Source: Pteria penguin (Eukaryota; Mollusca; Bivalvia; Pterioida; Pteriidae). Taken from it: DNA of 64,000 nt. Positions 54,501 to 62,805 of the stretch are shown one piece after another. Below the pieces are notes generated by a model. The model ran no database searches and was not told the origin of the DNA. It worked only from the letters and a program-made list of their open reading frames with translations. Within the stretch, counting starts at the first letter, position 1. Each line of letters opens with the position of its first letter. The position numbers and the translations under genes were made by a program. The stretch lies in assembly GCA_035048485.1 (NCBI GenBank), contig CM068592.1:32052001-32116000 (forward strand), given 5' to 3'.

Positions 54501-57500
54501 TTCAAATTAATAATTCAATGATAATTTTACTAGACAGAAATCTACCAAGTCTTTAAATAGACTCAGAAATAAGATGAAAAAACAGAATCGATCTCCTAAT
54601 CAGCCAGCTTCTATCAGTATCAAGGAACGACTAATGCTTTCGTCTGATAAACAATCAACAGTACAAACAAAGCAAATACCCTTCAGTGTGAGAAAGCTTC
54701 AGGAACTTTTCTCAGGGCGAATCATTCAGAGGTAAGATGGAACTAATTTTCTAGATTGCCTGATGAGGTGCATATTGGTTTTTCGTTTTCTATGTCTGTC
54801 ATTTACTTTAACCTTGAAAATTTCATTCATGCTCCACTGTTGAGACCCTTCAAATGAAGCCTTGCCCTTAACCTATTAGCTACATACATAAAAAATTAGA
54901 AACTTATGACAGGGTAAGTATCACAGTTTTGTCAGGTTTTGAGTATAAGACATGTATTTTTCATGATTAGCAGCAAAGAAAGAAAAATAATATGTGATGT
55001 CATTCATCGTATTCTACAAGCATGTGGTGCCTTTTTTAGGTAGATTCTGAAGTGAATTTTTTACTTTAGAAAATTCTGATACTTTCTTAATTTATTATGT
55101 GCTCAAGGTTGTAAGGTGTGCAATAAAGGCCCACTTTTGCCTCTTGTACTAGCAAACTGGTCAGTAAAATACTTATGATATGAAAGTGTTCTTTTCAAAA
55201 TTGTGGTTTTTAATCTGTTTCATTCTACCTTTATAGTCAGGAGGAGACCTCTGACACACTACAGTTGATTGCACCACTGAAATCATGTGGTGTGTGGTTA
55301 TGTATCCATAGTAACCAGATCAGCTTGCTGAATCCTCATCGAGTACAGGAAATGATGATATTTCATAATCTGATGTCCAATCACATTCTGCCAACAAAAA
55401 AGCTAGACACACCAATTTCAATCTCTCAAAGGTATATTCACTTGCTCTGGCTGACATATAATTTCAACACACATTTATAATCTCTAGATTTTTGACTGAT
55501 ATTGTGGCTTCGTGATTGCTCATATTTTATTTATATATGTATTGTTGTTTTTCCTTGATTTCGAGTTGTGGATATTGGATCAATATCTTTGATTTGTACT
55601 TATTGTGAAATGAAATCAATATAATAACTAATTACAGATTTATTTCTTGTATCAGTTATTTTTGTATTTTACTTTGTAGTAGCCTTGGTCCCATGTTGTG
55701 GACCAAACTCCAGACCCTTGCTAGACAGTATATGACGGATCAGCCCTTTTGCCTTCTGGCTGATGACAGGTTTATTAGTAATGGAATAAAATTACAGATC
55801 CACTTGGGTGAGTTATTGATCAAGTTCATGAGAACTTTTTGGGCAAATATGGTAAATTCATGTCAAAACAAACTAAGTATCAAAGCATGTAATATTGTGC
55901 TTCAGTATGGTATTGCAGGGGTAAAGTGGAAAAGATTTTTATTGATTGTGAAATATTGTGGAATAATGGAGAATTTGAATTCAAATGGCTTAAGAATTTT
56001 GTGTTAAATAGACTAAAAGACCAATTTATTTAAAAATGACAAGGTGGAATTTTTAATTCAGCTGAATTTAAGAGCAGAGTTATGCACCTCAGCTCTTAAA
56101 TTGATGTTAACTTAGGCGGCCAGCGTCAATAATTGGTTTCTGGACTCTAACTCCTACAACTATTTAGGTATAGTAATGAAACTTCACACACATACTCCTC
56201 ATGAGCCAAGGAGTTGCCCTATTGATTTTTGAATCCAAAGGTCAAAAGGTCAATGTCACAAAGCCTTGATGAGTGAAAATGGTTTGTTGACATGAACTCT
56301 ATTTATTTATCTATATATATGAAGAGTAATGAAACTTCACACACATAGTCTTTACGTGTCGAGGATGTGCCCTATTGATTTCGGATCCAAAGGTCAAGGT
56401 CATAGGGCCTGTATGAGTGAGAGTGACTTCCTTACTCTTAAACCTACATCTATTCAGGTATAGTAATGAAACTTCACACACATATTCTGCATGTGTCGTC
56501 GATGTATGCTATTGCTTCAGGGGATTCAAAGGTCAAGGTCATAAGGTCTTGATAAGTGAATATAGTTTCCATTCTTAACTATTTACATTCCATTTATTGC
56601 TATGAAACTTCACACATATACTTGCCATGAGCTGAGGATATGTCCTATTGATTTTGGGATCAAAAGGCTAAAGGTTAAGGTCATAGTGAAAAAGAAAGGT
56701 ATAAAATTTAGGATATGAAAACATTTTGCAACTTGGCATATTGCATCTTTGATGCAACTCCCTTGTTATATTATTGAATTTACATGAATAACTTTTGTAT
56801 ATGTAGAAGAATATCTTTTAAACTACTTATTAAACTTGCTTTTGAATTTTGTGAATTTTAAATATGTAATGTTGGTTTACTTATTACAAAAGAAAAATTG
56901 TCTAATATTCCACTAGAAAGTTTAATTTTTGTAAAAGTTCAGAAATAGGTGATGAATCTATTATTTATTTGTATGTCCACATATGATATTGCTGCATAGA
57001 GAAATAATTTAGTTACACATTATTACCATTAACATCCAAATACATTTAAATTTGAGAAATTACATCATAGTCATATCATTGCTTCAGCAATACTTAATAT
57101 ATTTTTCAAATCTTTGTGTTTCTAATTTTCACATGCTTTTTCTTTATCAAGATAACAGTTTGGATGAAGTATGCTGTAACTTGACAGAGTTATGTCCATT
57201 GATCCCAATGTATGGTGTTAAGGACTTGAAGGAAATACTAGATATTATCGAAAACAGTAGTGCAGAAAACTTGGAGAAAGCAAGGCCACTGAAAGTATTG
57301 AATTACCTACAGGTAAATGATAGACTGCTGACAAAATGATCTTAACATTACAAGTGTGCTCTTGATCATTACGTAGAGTATGTTATGTACACCCCAACTC
57401 CTTTGGCATTCATTTCCTAAAGTACTCTGCACCACTCATCTCCTGGCAATCATCCCAAAGTAACAACTCTGCTCCCCATCATTCCCTGGAATTTGATTGA

Positions 57501-60500
57501 TTGATTGATTTTTGTTTTACGTCACACCATGAATATTTCACGTATATGGTGACGACATCTGTCTGATGCGGGGCATACAAATTTTGACCTTTGCAATGGA
57601 CCCACCCGAAGCAGTGAGGGATCTTTAACGTGCCATGCATACCACGACACGGGACCTCGGTTTTTACTGTCTCATCCGAAAGACAGAACACCGGCATGAC
57701 CAGAGCGGGACTCAAACCCCGACCTCCCGATCAGGAGTCCGACGTGATACCACTAGGCCACGCCGGCTTATCCCTGGAATTTGCAGTTCAACCCACTCTG
57801 ACAGTGGTCAATCCCAGGAGCACTTTACTCAGGTCAAGGCTTACAATAAACATTTATCATAATTTGGCTTCACACTATGCACAACAGTTACTATGGTTTG
57901 AAGATGGTAGCCCCTAGAAAACAAGAGGCCCAAGTGGGCCTATATCGCTCACCTGAGTATCTAGATTATCAGTCATGCAGGAAGGAAGAATTATTTATTT
58001 TTGCATTACTGTGACTAAGTCAACACAAATGTTGAAAATATGTCAAATTTTATTTCAGACCAGAATAAAAAACAACAATTTTTTTTTGGCTCACCTGAGC
58101 CGAAGGCTCAAGTGAGCTATTGTGATCATTCATCTAAATAAGGTTTTAGATGTTTCTCAACACTCCACATATGAAATAAGCCATTTTAAGTTGGATCTGG
58201 ACAATATTTGAAACAATTGTTGTGCATGACCCAGACTTGAAATCAGTCAACAAAAGGCCCCACCTAAAGAAAATGACTAACTTGTTGCCCTGAATCACAT
58301 CTTGCAGAGACAAAGCAAATGCTTAATATCAAAATCACCTGAATGGATGACAGGATGTGCAAAAAACTGTTGTTGTTTTTGGTCGGAATTGCGTAAGCCA
58401 TTCCAGACCATAGTCGTTAAAATAAGCTGTGGGGAACGTGTGGAACACTGAAAATACCTCCTCGTGTATAAATAGTGCTTAGATATTTAGAAAAATCGTG
58501 ATTAGATTTACTTTGAGTACTTATAATTCATATGGTACGAGTCAATGCAAGATAAGTTTGATAAGATGAGAAAATAGATGTGCCATTATTCCATTGATTT
58601 ACACGAGTTATATTTATGCGCTGGAGGACATGCAGTCTTTCCGAATACTCGACGGAAAGTCCTGAAAAAGTATGATTGACATTGTGCCGTTATAAGAAGT
58701 ACACTACTAGTCCGTACTAGATCTAGTATCCATTGTATTATAATTAATAAAACTTGAGAATATCGCTTCTTTTTATAGCAGTGGAATTCGAAGTACTCTA
58801 CAATCTTCTCATCATAACGATAAACATGTCTTGATGATTGTTGATGTGTAATGCTACTAAATATTACCAGTTATTTATACATGTGTAGACGTCCTTTTAC
58901 CCAAATGTATATTTGCAGCGGGAGTCCAGATTGCTAATTTCATACTACTGTCAAGGTCAAAAGTGATAAGAGAAAAGGATGGCAGATTTGTTCGACAAAA
59001 TTGGCAAATGAAAAGGCGAATGACCTTGATTTGCGATTTCAGGCAAAGAATTCAAGTCAAATATGCTTTAAACATGACATGTATAGTTCATTGGTCAGTT
59101 GCAATTCCAAAATGGACCGTCTTTCCCCATACGATCGGATGCTTAGCTGGGCCCATGGCCATGCGGATTTGACCTTGTACATCTCGGGAAGTGCTTGGAG
59201 TTTTTAAATGAAATTTGGTGTCATTGTACATTAATTTTTTATGTGTGAATGGGTCAAAGCCCGAAGGCGATACATCAAGTCCTTCATTGTTTTTGTTTGT
59301 TCTGTTCAACGCAGACCGTGTTTTTGTCAATACTGATCCAAAACATTACACACTTGGTGTGTGATCTCTTGGTGGATCACGACTGTATTACCTTTGATGT
59401 ACTTGACCATGCAATTCCGACCTTGAGGACTTTCAAGTCCTTTCATTTATTCTGGTCTGAAATAAAATTCGACATAAAAAAAATGCTAAAATTTGATTTT
59501 GGAAGGGAACAAAAATGACAAGATTTCTTCACTCATTCCTCTAGATCATTTCTATGTATTTTGATTGCCTTTGTATACAGCCAGTATGAAGAAGATGGTT
59601 GTCAAAGAAGATACTCTTTTGTGACCTACTTTTGACTGTGGTGGCGCCACCTGTAAAGAGGTCTGGACAAAAACTACAGAATTTGAAGGCGATCATAAGT
59701 GATTTATTTCTACCAAGATTTATTAAAATCCTTCTAACAGTTTTGCAGATAAAGTTGAAAATGTGAAAAATGGCCACACCCCCTCCCCTTTCTTTTTGAA
59801 AGTCTTAAAAAATTCATAAAAAATCCAAAAATTGAGATATTGACAAAATTCTTTCACAATAATATTCCTTACCATAATTATGATCAAATTAGGCCATAAG
59901 AATTCATCATTATGAATTAACTGAAAAACATGACACTTTTCTGCATTGAAATTACTAAGTCCAAAATAATGTCGAAAAAAGGTCAACGAAACCAAAAATA
60001 ACAACACTTCTTCACACATCCCTCTAGATCATTCTTATGTATTCGGTTTGTCTCTGTATGCCCCCAGTCTGAAGAAGAAGTTTGTTGAAGGAGGGTACCC
60101 TCTGTGACCTACTTTTGCCTGTGGTGGTGCTACTACCTGTTGACGAATCTCGACGAAAAAAAAGACAGCACTTGTAGGGGACCATGAGTACTGCATGCAT
60201 ACTAAGTTTCATCAATTCTGTTCAGCTGTTCTGAAGAAGAAGTTGAAAATGTGAAAAGTTAATGGCGAACGGAGGGACGACGGACAATGATTGATCATAA
60301 TAGCTCACTTGAGCCTGTACCTAAGTGCACAAGAGTTATTGCAATACCCCCGGCGTCGACATTGGCGTCAGCGTTCACGAACAAAATTATAGAGCAAATA
60401 TCAAAGTCTTGGAATTTCATTCTTATTGATTTCTTTTTGTATTTTAACTTTAAAATGTATTATGCTTATTAACTATAATTCTGAATGAGTTTCTGAATCA

Positions 60501-61577
60501 TCTTGGGATGGGGTGGGGGGACTCATGTGATATAATGAAATAACAGGGTAAATGTTAAGGTGTTCAAATTTCAATGTTTTTGTGTTTCTTTTTACACTTC
60601 TGTTCTGTGAATGAGAACTAATAATGAATCACAGTATCTACCCATGTCCCATGGGGTGAGGATCATTGGCTGTAATGAAATGATAGGGCAAATGTTAAGA
60701 TGTTGAAATTTCAATGTTTTTGCTTTTCTTTTTATACTTTTGTTGATTACATTGCAAAGGAAGTCCGGTCTATGAATTTGCGAAGTCTGTCCTTCCATCT
60801 GCACGGCGTGAACAATTTGCATTTAGTTTGGTTTCTTGAATATCATAAATGATGCGTATGTCCAACTTGGTGGGTTTGTAGACACTGATGAGTTCTTTCT
60901 TTCTGTCCCGAAATTTGGTGACCTTGATTTCATGCTTCAGTGAGCAGAGATTGATTTTGTGTTTAGCTCGATGTCTTTCATATCAGTAAATGATAATGTA
61001 GTCTTTTTTTTTTCTTTTCTAAGATTAGATGGAAATATAGTATCCAAACTTGGACTGTTCGTTCATCTAAGGTTTCTCACACTTGACTGTGCCACATGCT
61101 ACTGGTGGTGAGGTGGGGTCAAAATTTAAAACATTGAAGTTTATGCCTTTTTTAAAAGTTTAGATGTAGATACAGAAACCAAACTTAGACTGTTAGTTCA
61201 CCTAGGAGTTTCTTACACTTCACTTACATCACACACCCTTGGGGGTTGGGATTGGGTCAAAATGTAGGACATTTTAGAGTTTTGCCACAGCAGGCACACA
61301 AAGGTTGACTGTGGCACCTCTGGTTTTATATATATATTGTTGTCTGAGTGAAAATGTTTACTTAACTTGTTAAGTTGTAATTTATGTGAAATTGTAGGGA
61401 GAAGCAGTAAGAATGGCTCGAAAGTTACCTCAACAAATCATTAAGGAAGATGTGGAGTCCATAGCAACTGAAATGCAAAACCTGTTATCTAAAAATTGTC
61501 AATCTTGTTTCCATGGAAGACAATTCCTTCATAGTTTGTTTAACCTTGTAGATCTTCCTTTATCTCAGAATTTGTGA
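33452..61577 (+). CDS. PMS1: PMS1, MutL-family mismatch repair protein (complete, 15 coding exons)
   Basis: Joined exons: 33452-33595, 39241-39400, 40525-40650, 41361-41638, 42475-42591, 44111-44239, 45709-46629, 47427-47519, 48539-48620, 49315-49441, 54534-54731, 55237-55431, 55680-55807, 57152-57312, 61398-61577. All introns are GT-AG and the sum is 3039 nt, 1012 residues; human PMS1 has 932. Seen: ATPase motifs [14 protein letters not shown] (E31, N35, D38), DNGHGI (60-65) and GFRGEAL (95-101), and the MutL lysine motif [11 protein letters not shown] (K310). An acidic linker (about 330-620), a basic cluster (633-649), an HMG-like box (about 671-735) and the PMS1-type C-terminal domain (about 775-1012) follow. 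No DQHA(X)2E endonuclease motif occurs, as expected for this subfamily, whose human member pairs with MLH1 as MutL-beta in the nucleus. An in-frame stop at 33428-33430 supports the chosen ATG. The HMG box separates it from PMS2, MLH1 and MLH3. Confidence 0.96.
33750..35874. mobile_element. 2.1-kb inverted-repeat element (33757-35867) with 7-bp target duplication
   Basis: cagtctacgcgaaag and ctttcgcgtagactg are perfect inverted ends. catacag flanks it at 33750-33756 and 35868-35874. The interior contains a 42-bp direct duplication (33886 and 33928), ttatctgata repeats (34200-34350) and a coding-like stretch to 34137. No transposase is evident. It sits in PMS1 intron 1, inside the tip of another element. 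Confidence 0.9.
33964..34137 (+). pseudogene. Coding-like stretch inside the 2.1-kb element
   Basis: One frame is open for about 57 codons to a TGA and reads [20 protein letters not shown], then [19 protein letters not shown] and [17 protein letters not shown]. It is preceded by gattgcag, a plausible acceptor. Composition is protein-like. The family is not recognised; it could be a transposase remnant or a captured exon. Confidence 0.35.
35872..36312. mobile_element. 441-bp fold-back element, 5-bp target duplication
   Basis: Left arm (from 35872) caggtggggcagatcc, ttctaaagaaaggtattcc and tgtttagagagat. The right arm read in reverse from 36312 is caggttgggcacatcc, ctctaaagagagacattcc and tgtttagagagac. 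Arms continue almost to the centre. The right flank ccata (36313-36317) matches ccata at 33749-33753, left of the nested element, so the two pieces are one split insertion. Confidence 0.85.
36313..37098. other. PMS1 intron 1, no further feature
   Basis: AT-rich intron sequence between the fold-back element and the minisatellite. No repeat or exon seen. Confidence 0.5.
37099..39020. repeat. 21-bp minisatellite in PMS1 intron 1, about 70 units, split
   Basis: Unit atgtacagtaatacagacag plus one base. Since 21 is a multiple of three, several frames stay open (repeats of MYSNTDS on +, LYMLSVL on -), giving spurious frames of up to 272 codons. Units vary as cagc, catc, caac; some lose 6-9 bp. A 428-bp inverted-repeat element interrupts it at 38169-38596. 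Confidence 0.97.
38169..38596. mobile_element. 428-bp inverted-repeat element in the minisatellite
   Basis: Ends cagtgtccgcgaaa and tttcgcggacactg are perfect inverted copies. gtaata flanks both sides (38163-38168 and 38597-38602), a 6-bp target duplication though within repetitive DNA. The interior has no convincing coding sequence; gaccgatcccac and gtccgacggtccgatg are GC-rich sub-terminal motifs. Confidence 0.9.
39241..39400 (+). CDS. PMS1: PMS1 exon 2: ATPase motifs II and III
   Basis: Encodes residues 49-102 and ends in phase 1 (first base of Gly102). It contains RDNGHGI (motif II, ATP and Mg binding) and [11 protein letters not shown] (motif III, the ATP lid). Acceptor is ttttatag, donor gtaagt. 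The exon is separated from exon 1 by a 5.6-kb intron full of repeats. Confidence 0.96.
40525..40650 (+). CDS. PMS1: PMS1 exon 3
   Basis: Encodes residues 102-144 (both end glycines are split codons). It covers the strand after the ATP lid, with [15 protein letters not shown] and SHLLQG, the latter matching the PMS1 segment just before the GTT(V/I)T loop. Acceptor tttgtag, donor gtaagg. Confidence 0.93.
40950..41236. repeat. 29-bp tandem array in PMS1 intron 3
   Basis: About ten units of gaacttgatgaaacataatt plus gagtagata; the first four are diverged and two are shortened. Minus-strand frames (repeats of FHQVLSTQL) are artefacts. Confidence 0.95.
41361..41638 (+). CDS. PMS1: PMS1 exon 4: transducer domain start
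   Basis: Encodes residues 144-236. It has [17 protein letters not shown], the MutL signature that closes the ATPase domain, then a Lys-rich helix [14 protein letters not shown] and the transducer start HNKGIIWQR. The donor gtaagg overlaps the end of an open frame that continues into the intron; cutting at 41638 keeps phase 0 with exon 5. Confidence 0.94.
42215..42285 (-). mobile_element. SINE tail fragment
   Basis: tgtttattgtttgatgttc and atggtaacagcatctgcctg match the tail of the SINE family at 31910; the tRNA head is missing. Lies in PMS1 intron 4. Confidence 0.5.
42475..42591 (+). CDS. PMS1: PMS1 exon 5
   Basis: Encodes residues 237-275, phase 0 at both ends. It contains FVPKPESAD and [14 protein letters not shown], equivalent to the FINSRPV transducer motif of PMS1 and MutL proteins. 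Acceptor ttctttag, donor gtaagt. Confidence 0.94.
43655..43872 (-). mobile_element. Decayed SINE in PMS1 intron 5
   Basis: ggtttttactgtctcatct, aaaggcacgacac and the terminal taagccagc match the SINE family at 31910 with many changes and small deletions. Confidence 0.65.
44111..44239 (+). CDS. PMS1: PMS1 exon 6: conserved lysine loop
   Basis: Encodes residues 276-318. It carries [20 protein letters not shown]310 corresponds to the conserved MutL lysine that contacts the ATP gamma-phosphate. The stretch before it is shorter than in the human protein. Phase 0 at both ends; the donor gtgata is a weak but usable match. Confidence 0.94.
44683..44747. repeat. Two-copy 31-bp direct repeat
   Basis: aaaccatgctctggt plus gatgcc/agtgcc and ccactacaa occurs twice in tandem in PMS1 intron 6. 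Confidence 0.85.
44853..45403. mobile_element. 550-bp inverted-repeat element in PMS1 intron 6
   Basis: aggtcatgtaaaattaatt followed by ctatgtttctcaga at the left pairs with tctgagaaacata and aaattaattttacatggcct at the right (about 33 bp, two mismatches). The interior has a 37-codon open frame at 45188-45301 and a GC-rich patch near 44895-44915. The superfamily is unassigned. Confidence 0.8.
45188..45301 (+). pseudogene. Short coding-like frame inside the intron 6 element
   Basis: ATG to TAA, 37 residues: [37 protein letters not shown]. The composition looks like protein rather than AT-rich noise. It may be the first exon of a lost element protein or a captured exon; no family is recognised. 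Confidence 0.3.
45709..46629 (+). CDS. PMS1: PMS1 exon 7: long acidic linker
   Basis: The largest exon, residues 319-625, 921 nt in one open frame. It begins with the last helix of the transducer ([18 protein letters not shown]), then a Ser/Asp/Glu-rich region expected to be disordered. The end, [20 protein letters not shown], matches the conserved short motif EWSRG...LKNSVGE in vertebrate PMS1. Human PMS1 also has one outsized exon here. Confidence 0.94.
46946..47244 (-). mobile_element. SINE copy B (46958-47232) with 12-bp target duplication
   Basis: Same family as copy A. tgcagttttgat occurs at 46946-46957 and 47233-47244, flanking the element. The head tRNA part (gtggatcc... B box ggttcgtctccc on minus) is at the right, the ttgtttgattattg tail at the left. 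In PMS1 intron 7. Confidence 0.92.
47427..47519 (+). CDS. PMS1: PMS1 exon 8: NLS-like basic cluster
   Basis: Encodes residues 626-656 in phase 0. [17 protein letters not shown] looks like a bipartite nuclear-localisation signal with several SP sites between the two basic halves. Acceptor tttgtcag, donor gtattt. Conservation here is low, so the call rests on frame, splice sites and position. Confidence 0.85.
48539..48620 (+). CDS. PMS1: PMS1 exon 9: start of HMG box
   Basis: Encodes residues 657-684, ending in phase 1. [13 protein letters not shown] corresponds to the first HMG-box helix of PMS1 (ALFVQDHRP in human). Acceptor cttttag, donor gtgagt. Confidence 0.87.
48960..49151. mobile_element. 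Partial element related to the CGCGAAA family, PMS1 intron 9
   Basis: The right end ttttcaaaactttcgcgaag and gctgag matches the right end of the 2.1-kb element (actttcgcgtagactg); shared sub-terminal phrase aatctggtaaaatt ... ggtctggtaaaatttt. No matching left end was found, so the copy looks truncated. Confidence 0.6.
49315..49441 (+). CDS. PMS1: PMS1 exon 10: HMG box core
   Basis: Encodes residues 684-726. [20 protein letters not shown] is the second HMG-box helix and loop (W-x-x-L-x-x-x-E pattern). An upstream run of open frame from 49272 lies in the intron; the acceptor tttacag at 49311-49314 restores phase with exon 9. Donor gtatgt. Confidence 0.92.
49919..50997. repeat. 38-bp palindromic array in PMS1 intron 10, about 28 units
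   Basis: Unit acttctctaaaataactgat plus tatcatatgtgataatag. Each contains attatca-tatg-tgataat, perfect 7-bp inverted arms. Two units have an extra ata (ataataatag). The few substitutions (cgtatg, gataagag) recur in clusters, which suggests local duplication of unit groups. Confidence 0.97.
51336..52155. mobile_element. ~809-bp fold-back element in PMS1 intron 10
   Basis: Ends caggggggaaactttg (from 51343) and aaagtttcccccctg (to 52149). catagg flanks both (51337-51342 and 52150-52155), a 6-bp target duplication. Inside, 51464-51522 and 51832-51890 are 59-bp inverted copies with about one mismatch, and a 40-bp direct duplication lies at about 51533-51607. Sub-terminal aagtgggc motifs occur in both arms. 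Confidence 0.88.
52190..53030. repeat. Pearl-like tandem core, five ~165-bp units
   Basis: Units share ccttgaccttgaagtttgac, ctacttttcaaaactgtaat and gagggtagagctttt ... ttcacat. Divergence between units is high. In PMS1 intron 10. Confidence 0.75.
53494..53920 (+). mobile_element. Pearl-like element in PMS1 intron 10
   Basis: Starts tttttatacccccc and gaggagggggtatat, then tgtctgtctgtctgtctgtc, then two ~165-bp core units (cataacttttgaaccaaaag twice), then ggggggcatggtatttgtct and ttctag|t. Same plan as the element at 4526-6388 in the same orientation. Confidence 0.8.
54534..54731 (+). CDS. PMS1: PMS1 exon 11: HMG end and C-domain entry
   Basis: Encodes residues 726-792 (both ends split). 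A basic helix [12 protein letters not shown] ends the HMG box; [14 protein letters not shown] matches the conserved IPFSMKNL segment that opens the C-terminal domain. Acceptor ttttactag, donor gtaaga. It follows the 5.1-kb repeat-rich intron 10. Confidence 0.92.
55237..55431 (+). CDS. PMS1: PMS1 exon 12: C-terminal domain
   Basis: Encodes residues 792-857. [19 protein letters not shown] aligns with the MLLNPYRVEEALLFKRLL segment of human PMS1, part of the MLH1-dimerisation fold. Where PMS2 or MLH3 would have DQHA(X)2E(X)4E there is no such motif. Confidence 0.94.
55680..55807 (+). CDS. PMS1: PMS1 exon 13 (tandem acceptor)
   Basis: Encodes residues 857-900: [15 protein letters not shown], then [16 protein letters not shown], equivalent to DPRLTANGFKIKLIPG. 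The acceptor is tagtag (55677-55682); cutting after either AG keeps the frame and adds or removes one Ser. Donor gtgagt, phase 1. Confidence 0.93.
56110..56770. repeat. Four diverged ~150-bp units in PMS1 intron 13
   Basis: Units share agtaatgaaacttcacacac, gtgccctattgattt and ccaaaggtcaaggtcat. The end, gatgcaactcccttgttat, is like the end of the repeat block at 53030. Probably another pearl-like core. Confidence 0.7.
57152..57312 (+). CDS. PMS1: PMS1 exon 14
   Basis: Encodes residues 900-953. [19 protein letters not shown] matches CLPFYGVADLKEILNAI of human PMS1, and [11 protein letters not shown] matches CRPRKVISYLE. Acceptor tttatcaag, donor gtaaat, phase 0 end. Confidence 0.95.
57483..57783 (-). 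mobile_element. SINE copy C (57496-57770) with 13-bp target duplication
   Basis: tccctggaatttg occurs at 57483-57495 and 57771-57783 around the element. The head (gtggcctagtggtatcacgt, ggggtttgagtcccgctc on minus) is on the right, the ttgattgatt tail on the left. In PMS1 intron 14. The perfect duplication suggests a fairly recent insertion. Confidence 0.95.
57919..58085. mobile_element. Truncated repeat end (acaagaggccc type)
   Basis: aacaagaggcccaagtgggc and ctatatcgctcacctgagta form a short palindrome-bearing end. No partner end is seen before the next element starts at 58087. Confidence 0.45.
58087..60345. mobile_element. ~2.2-kb element with ggctcacctgag ends, PMS1 intron 14
   Basis: The left end ggctcacctgagccgaaggc and tcaagtgagctattgtgatca mirrors the right end ttgatcataatagctcactt and gagcctgtacct, the latter decayed. 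A ~485-bp unit inside recurs: tagatcatttctatgtatt at 59543 and tagatcattcttatgtatt at 60026, both followed by gtgacctacttttg and ctgtggtgg. Short open frames around 59000-59210 have no recognisable domain. Before the right end, gaacggagggacgacggac. Confidence 0.65.
60480..61330. repeat. Pearl-like tandem block, PMS1 intron 14
   Basis: Phrases aaatttcaatgtttttg, gggcaaatgttaagatgtt and tagttcacctaggagtttct recur at ~150-170 bp. The end gccacagcaggcacac ... gactgtggcacctctgg|t has a 7-bp hairpin stem followed by CTGG and T, the form of a Helitron 3' end. Confidence 0.6.
61398..61577 (+). CDS. PMS1: PMS1 exon 15: C-terminus and stop
   Basis: Encodes residues 954-1012 and [22 protein letters not shown] matches GEAVRLSRQLPMYLSKEDI, and [11 protein letters not shown] matches the VHGRPFFHHL end of human PMS1. 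Acceptor attgtag. The MLH1-type FERC end is absent. Confidence 0.95.
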   Translation, partial: GEAVRMARKLPQQIIKEDVESIATEMQNLLSKNCQSCFHGRQFLHSLFNLVDLPLSQNL

Positions 61578-62028
61578 TTAAATACATTTATTTTATAAAT
61601 CTTTGTTGTTTTAAGTCATAATTCGGACGTACATGTGTGATAAGGCAAAATTCGACAGAAATCTGATTTTCATTATGAATTTATTTGCCCATCTCAATGA
61701 AAGCATTCACATTCAGTACATGTACACTAAAATCAGGAGTTGAGATAGCTCAGTGTTTAGTGTGCTAGACTTGGCACCAAAAGATAATTGGTGTAAACAC
61801 AAATGACAATTTGTTGGTATTTCAGATGAGATGACGTAAATCAGTGTCCAGTACTGTAATGACACACTGCATGGTGAATGTAATGACGCACAGCATGGTG
61901 AATGCAGTGAAGTAGATGAAAAACAAAATATATACTTACATGTATACCATTTCAATGCACATGATTAACATTTCAACAAATGATATTCCTTCATTGATTC
62001 TGAGGGACAAAACACATCTATTAATAAA
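61577..62028 (+). terminator. Candidate PMS1 3' end with poly(A) hexamers
   Basis: ATTAAA overlaps the stop codon at 61577-61582 and AATAAA occurs at 62023-62028. The first is too close to the stop to be comfortable; the second would give a 3' UTR of about 450 nt. Between them (61735-61900) is a decayed tRNA-like stretch beginning with a tagctcag box. The choice is inference; no transcript end is visible. Confidence 0.3.
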
Positions 62029-62444
62029 AATAGCACTGTAATAATGATAAACGTACTAGATTTCATATTCATGGTCATGACAATGTATGTCAGTGTTACA
62101 TCACAAGGAAGAGAGTTGGTATTTGTATATCCAGTTGGGTTTCTAAGGATGTAACATCTTGTTTTGTTCTTTACCAGGATCCAGGATCTCTCCAGGATCT
62201 TTTCTCCTATGTGGTGGTAAAGTTGCATGTCAAGTGAAAGAAGCTCAGGTACTCTGAAAAAGCACTAACTTTATGTGCAATGCTAGATTTCCCATTTGCA
62301 GTAGAATGGGATAGTTCAGTCAGGTGTTTGGTTCATGGCCAAGAGATGCTGTGTAAGGGAGTCTTCACTGCTTCAGGTGCTCGCTCCCTTGCATCCACAG
62401 ATGTTAGTGTAAAGTAAAACAAAATTCAAAATCAACAAGATGTG

Positions 62445-62805
62445 CTTGAGAAACATGGATGCCCCCAGCAGCAACAAAGTCCAAATAAGGCAGATTTGCA
62501 ATGTCCTATATCTTGATTACACCCTACATTATGGGAATACTCATGTTAAATAGGAAAGCCCTACCTCTTACGATTCAAAGGTTGTAACCAATGTTAAAAT
62601 TTCTAAAAGGTAGGTCAAAGGTCATGGTCGAGATGACAAGGTCAATGACTTTGGTGTAATTTGAAAGGGATTTATAAGTGGAATATGCATGGCAAATATG
62701 AAGTCTCTATCTCTCATCGTTCAAAAGATGTGGCAAAGGTTAAAGTTAACAACAGATGGAAAAACATGCAGGACAAAAACAATATGCTCCTGATCTATCG
62801 AAAAA
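62445..62805. mobile_element. Repeat element with gtgcttgagaaacatggatg end
   Basis: Left caagatgtgcttgagaaaca and tggatgccccc, two diverged ~120-bp core units (aaaggtaggtcaaaggtcat; gttcaaaagatgtgg), right aacaatatgctcctgatc. Resembles pearl-like families; ends decayed. Confidence 0.5.

Noticed and set aside
62300..62420. Another SINE head (gggatagttcagtcaggtg)
   Set aside because: Only a loose A-box resemblance; no B box or tail could be found.
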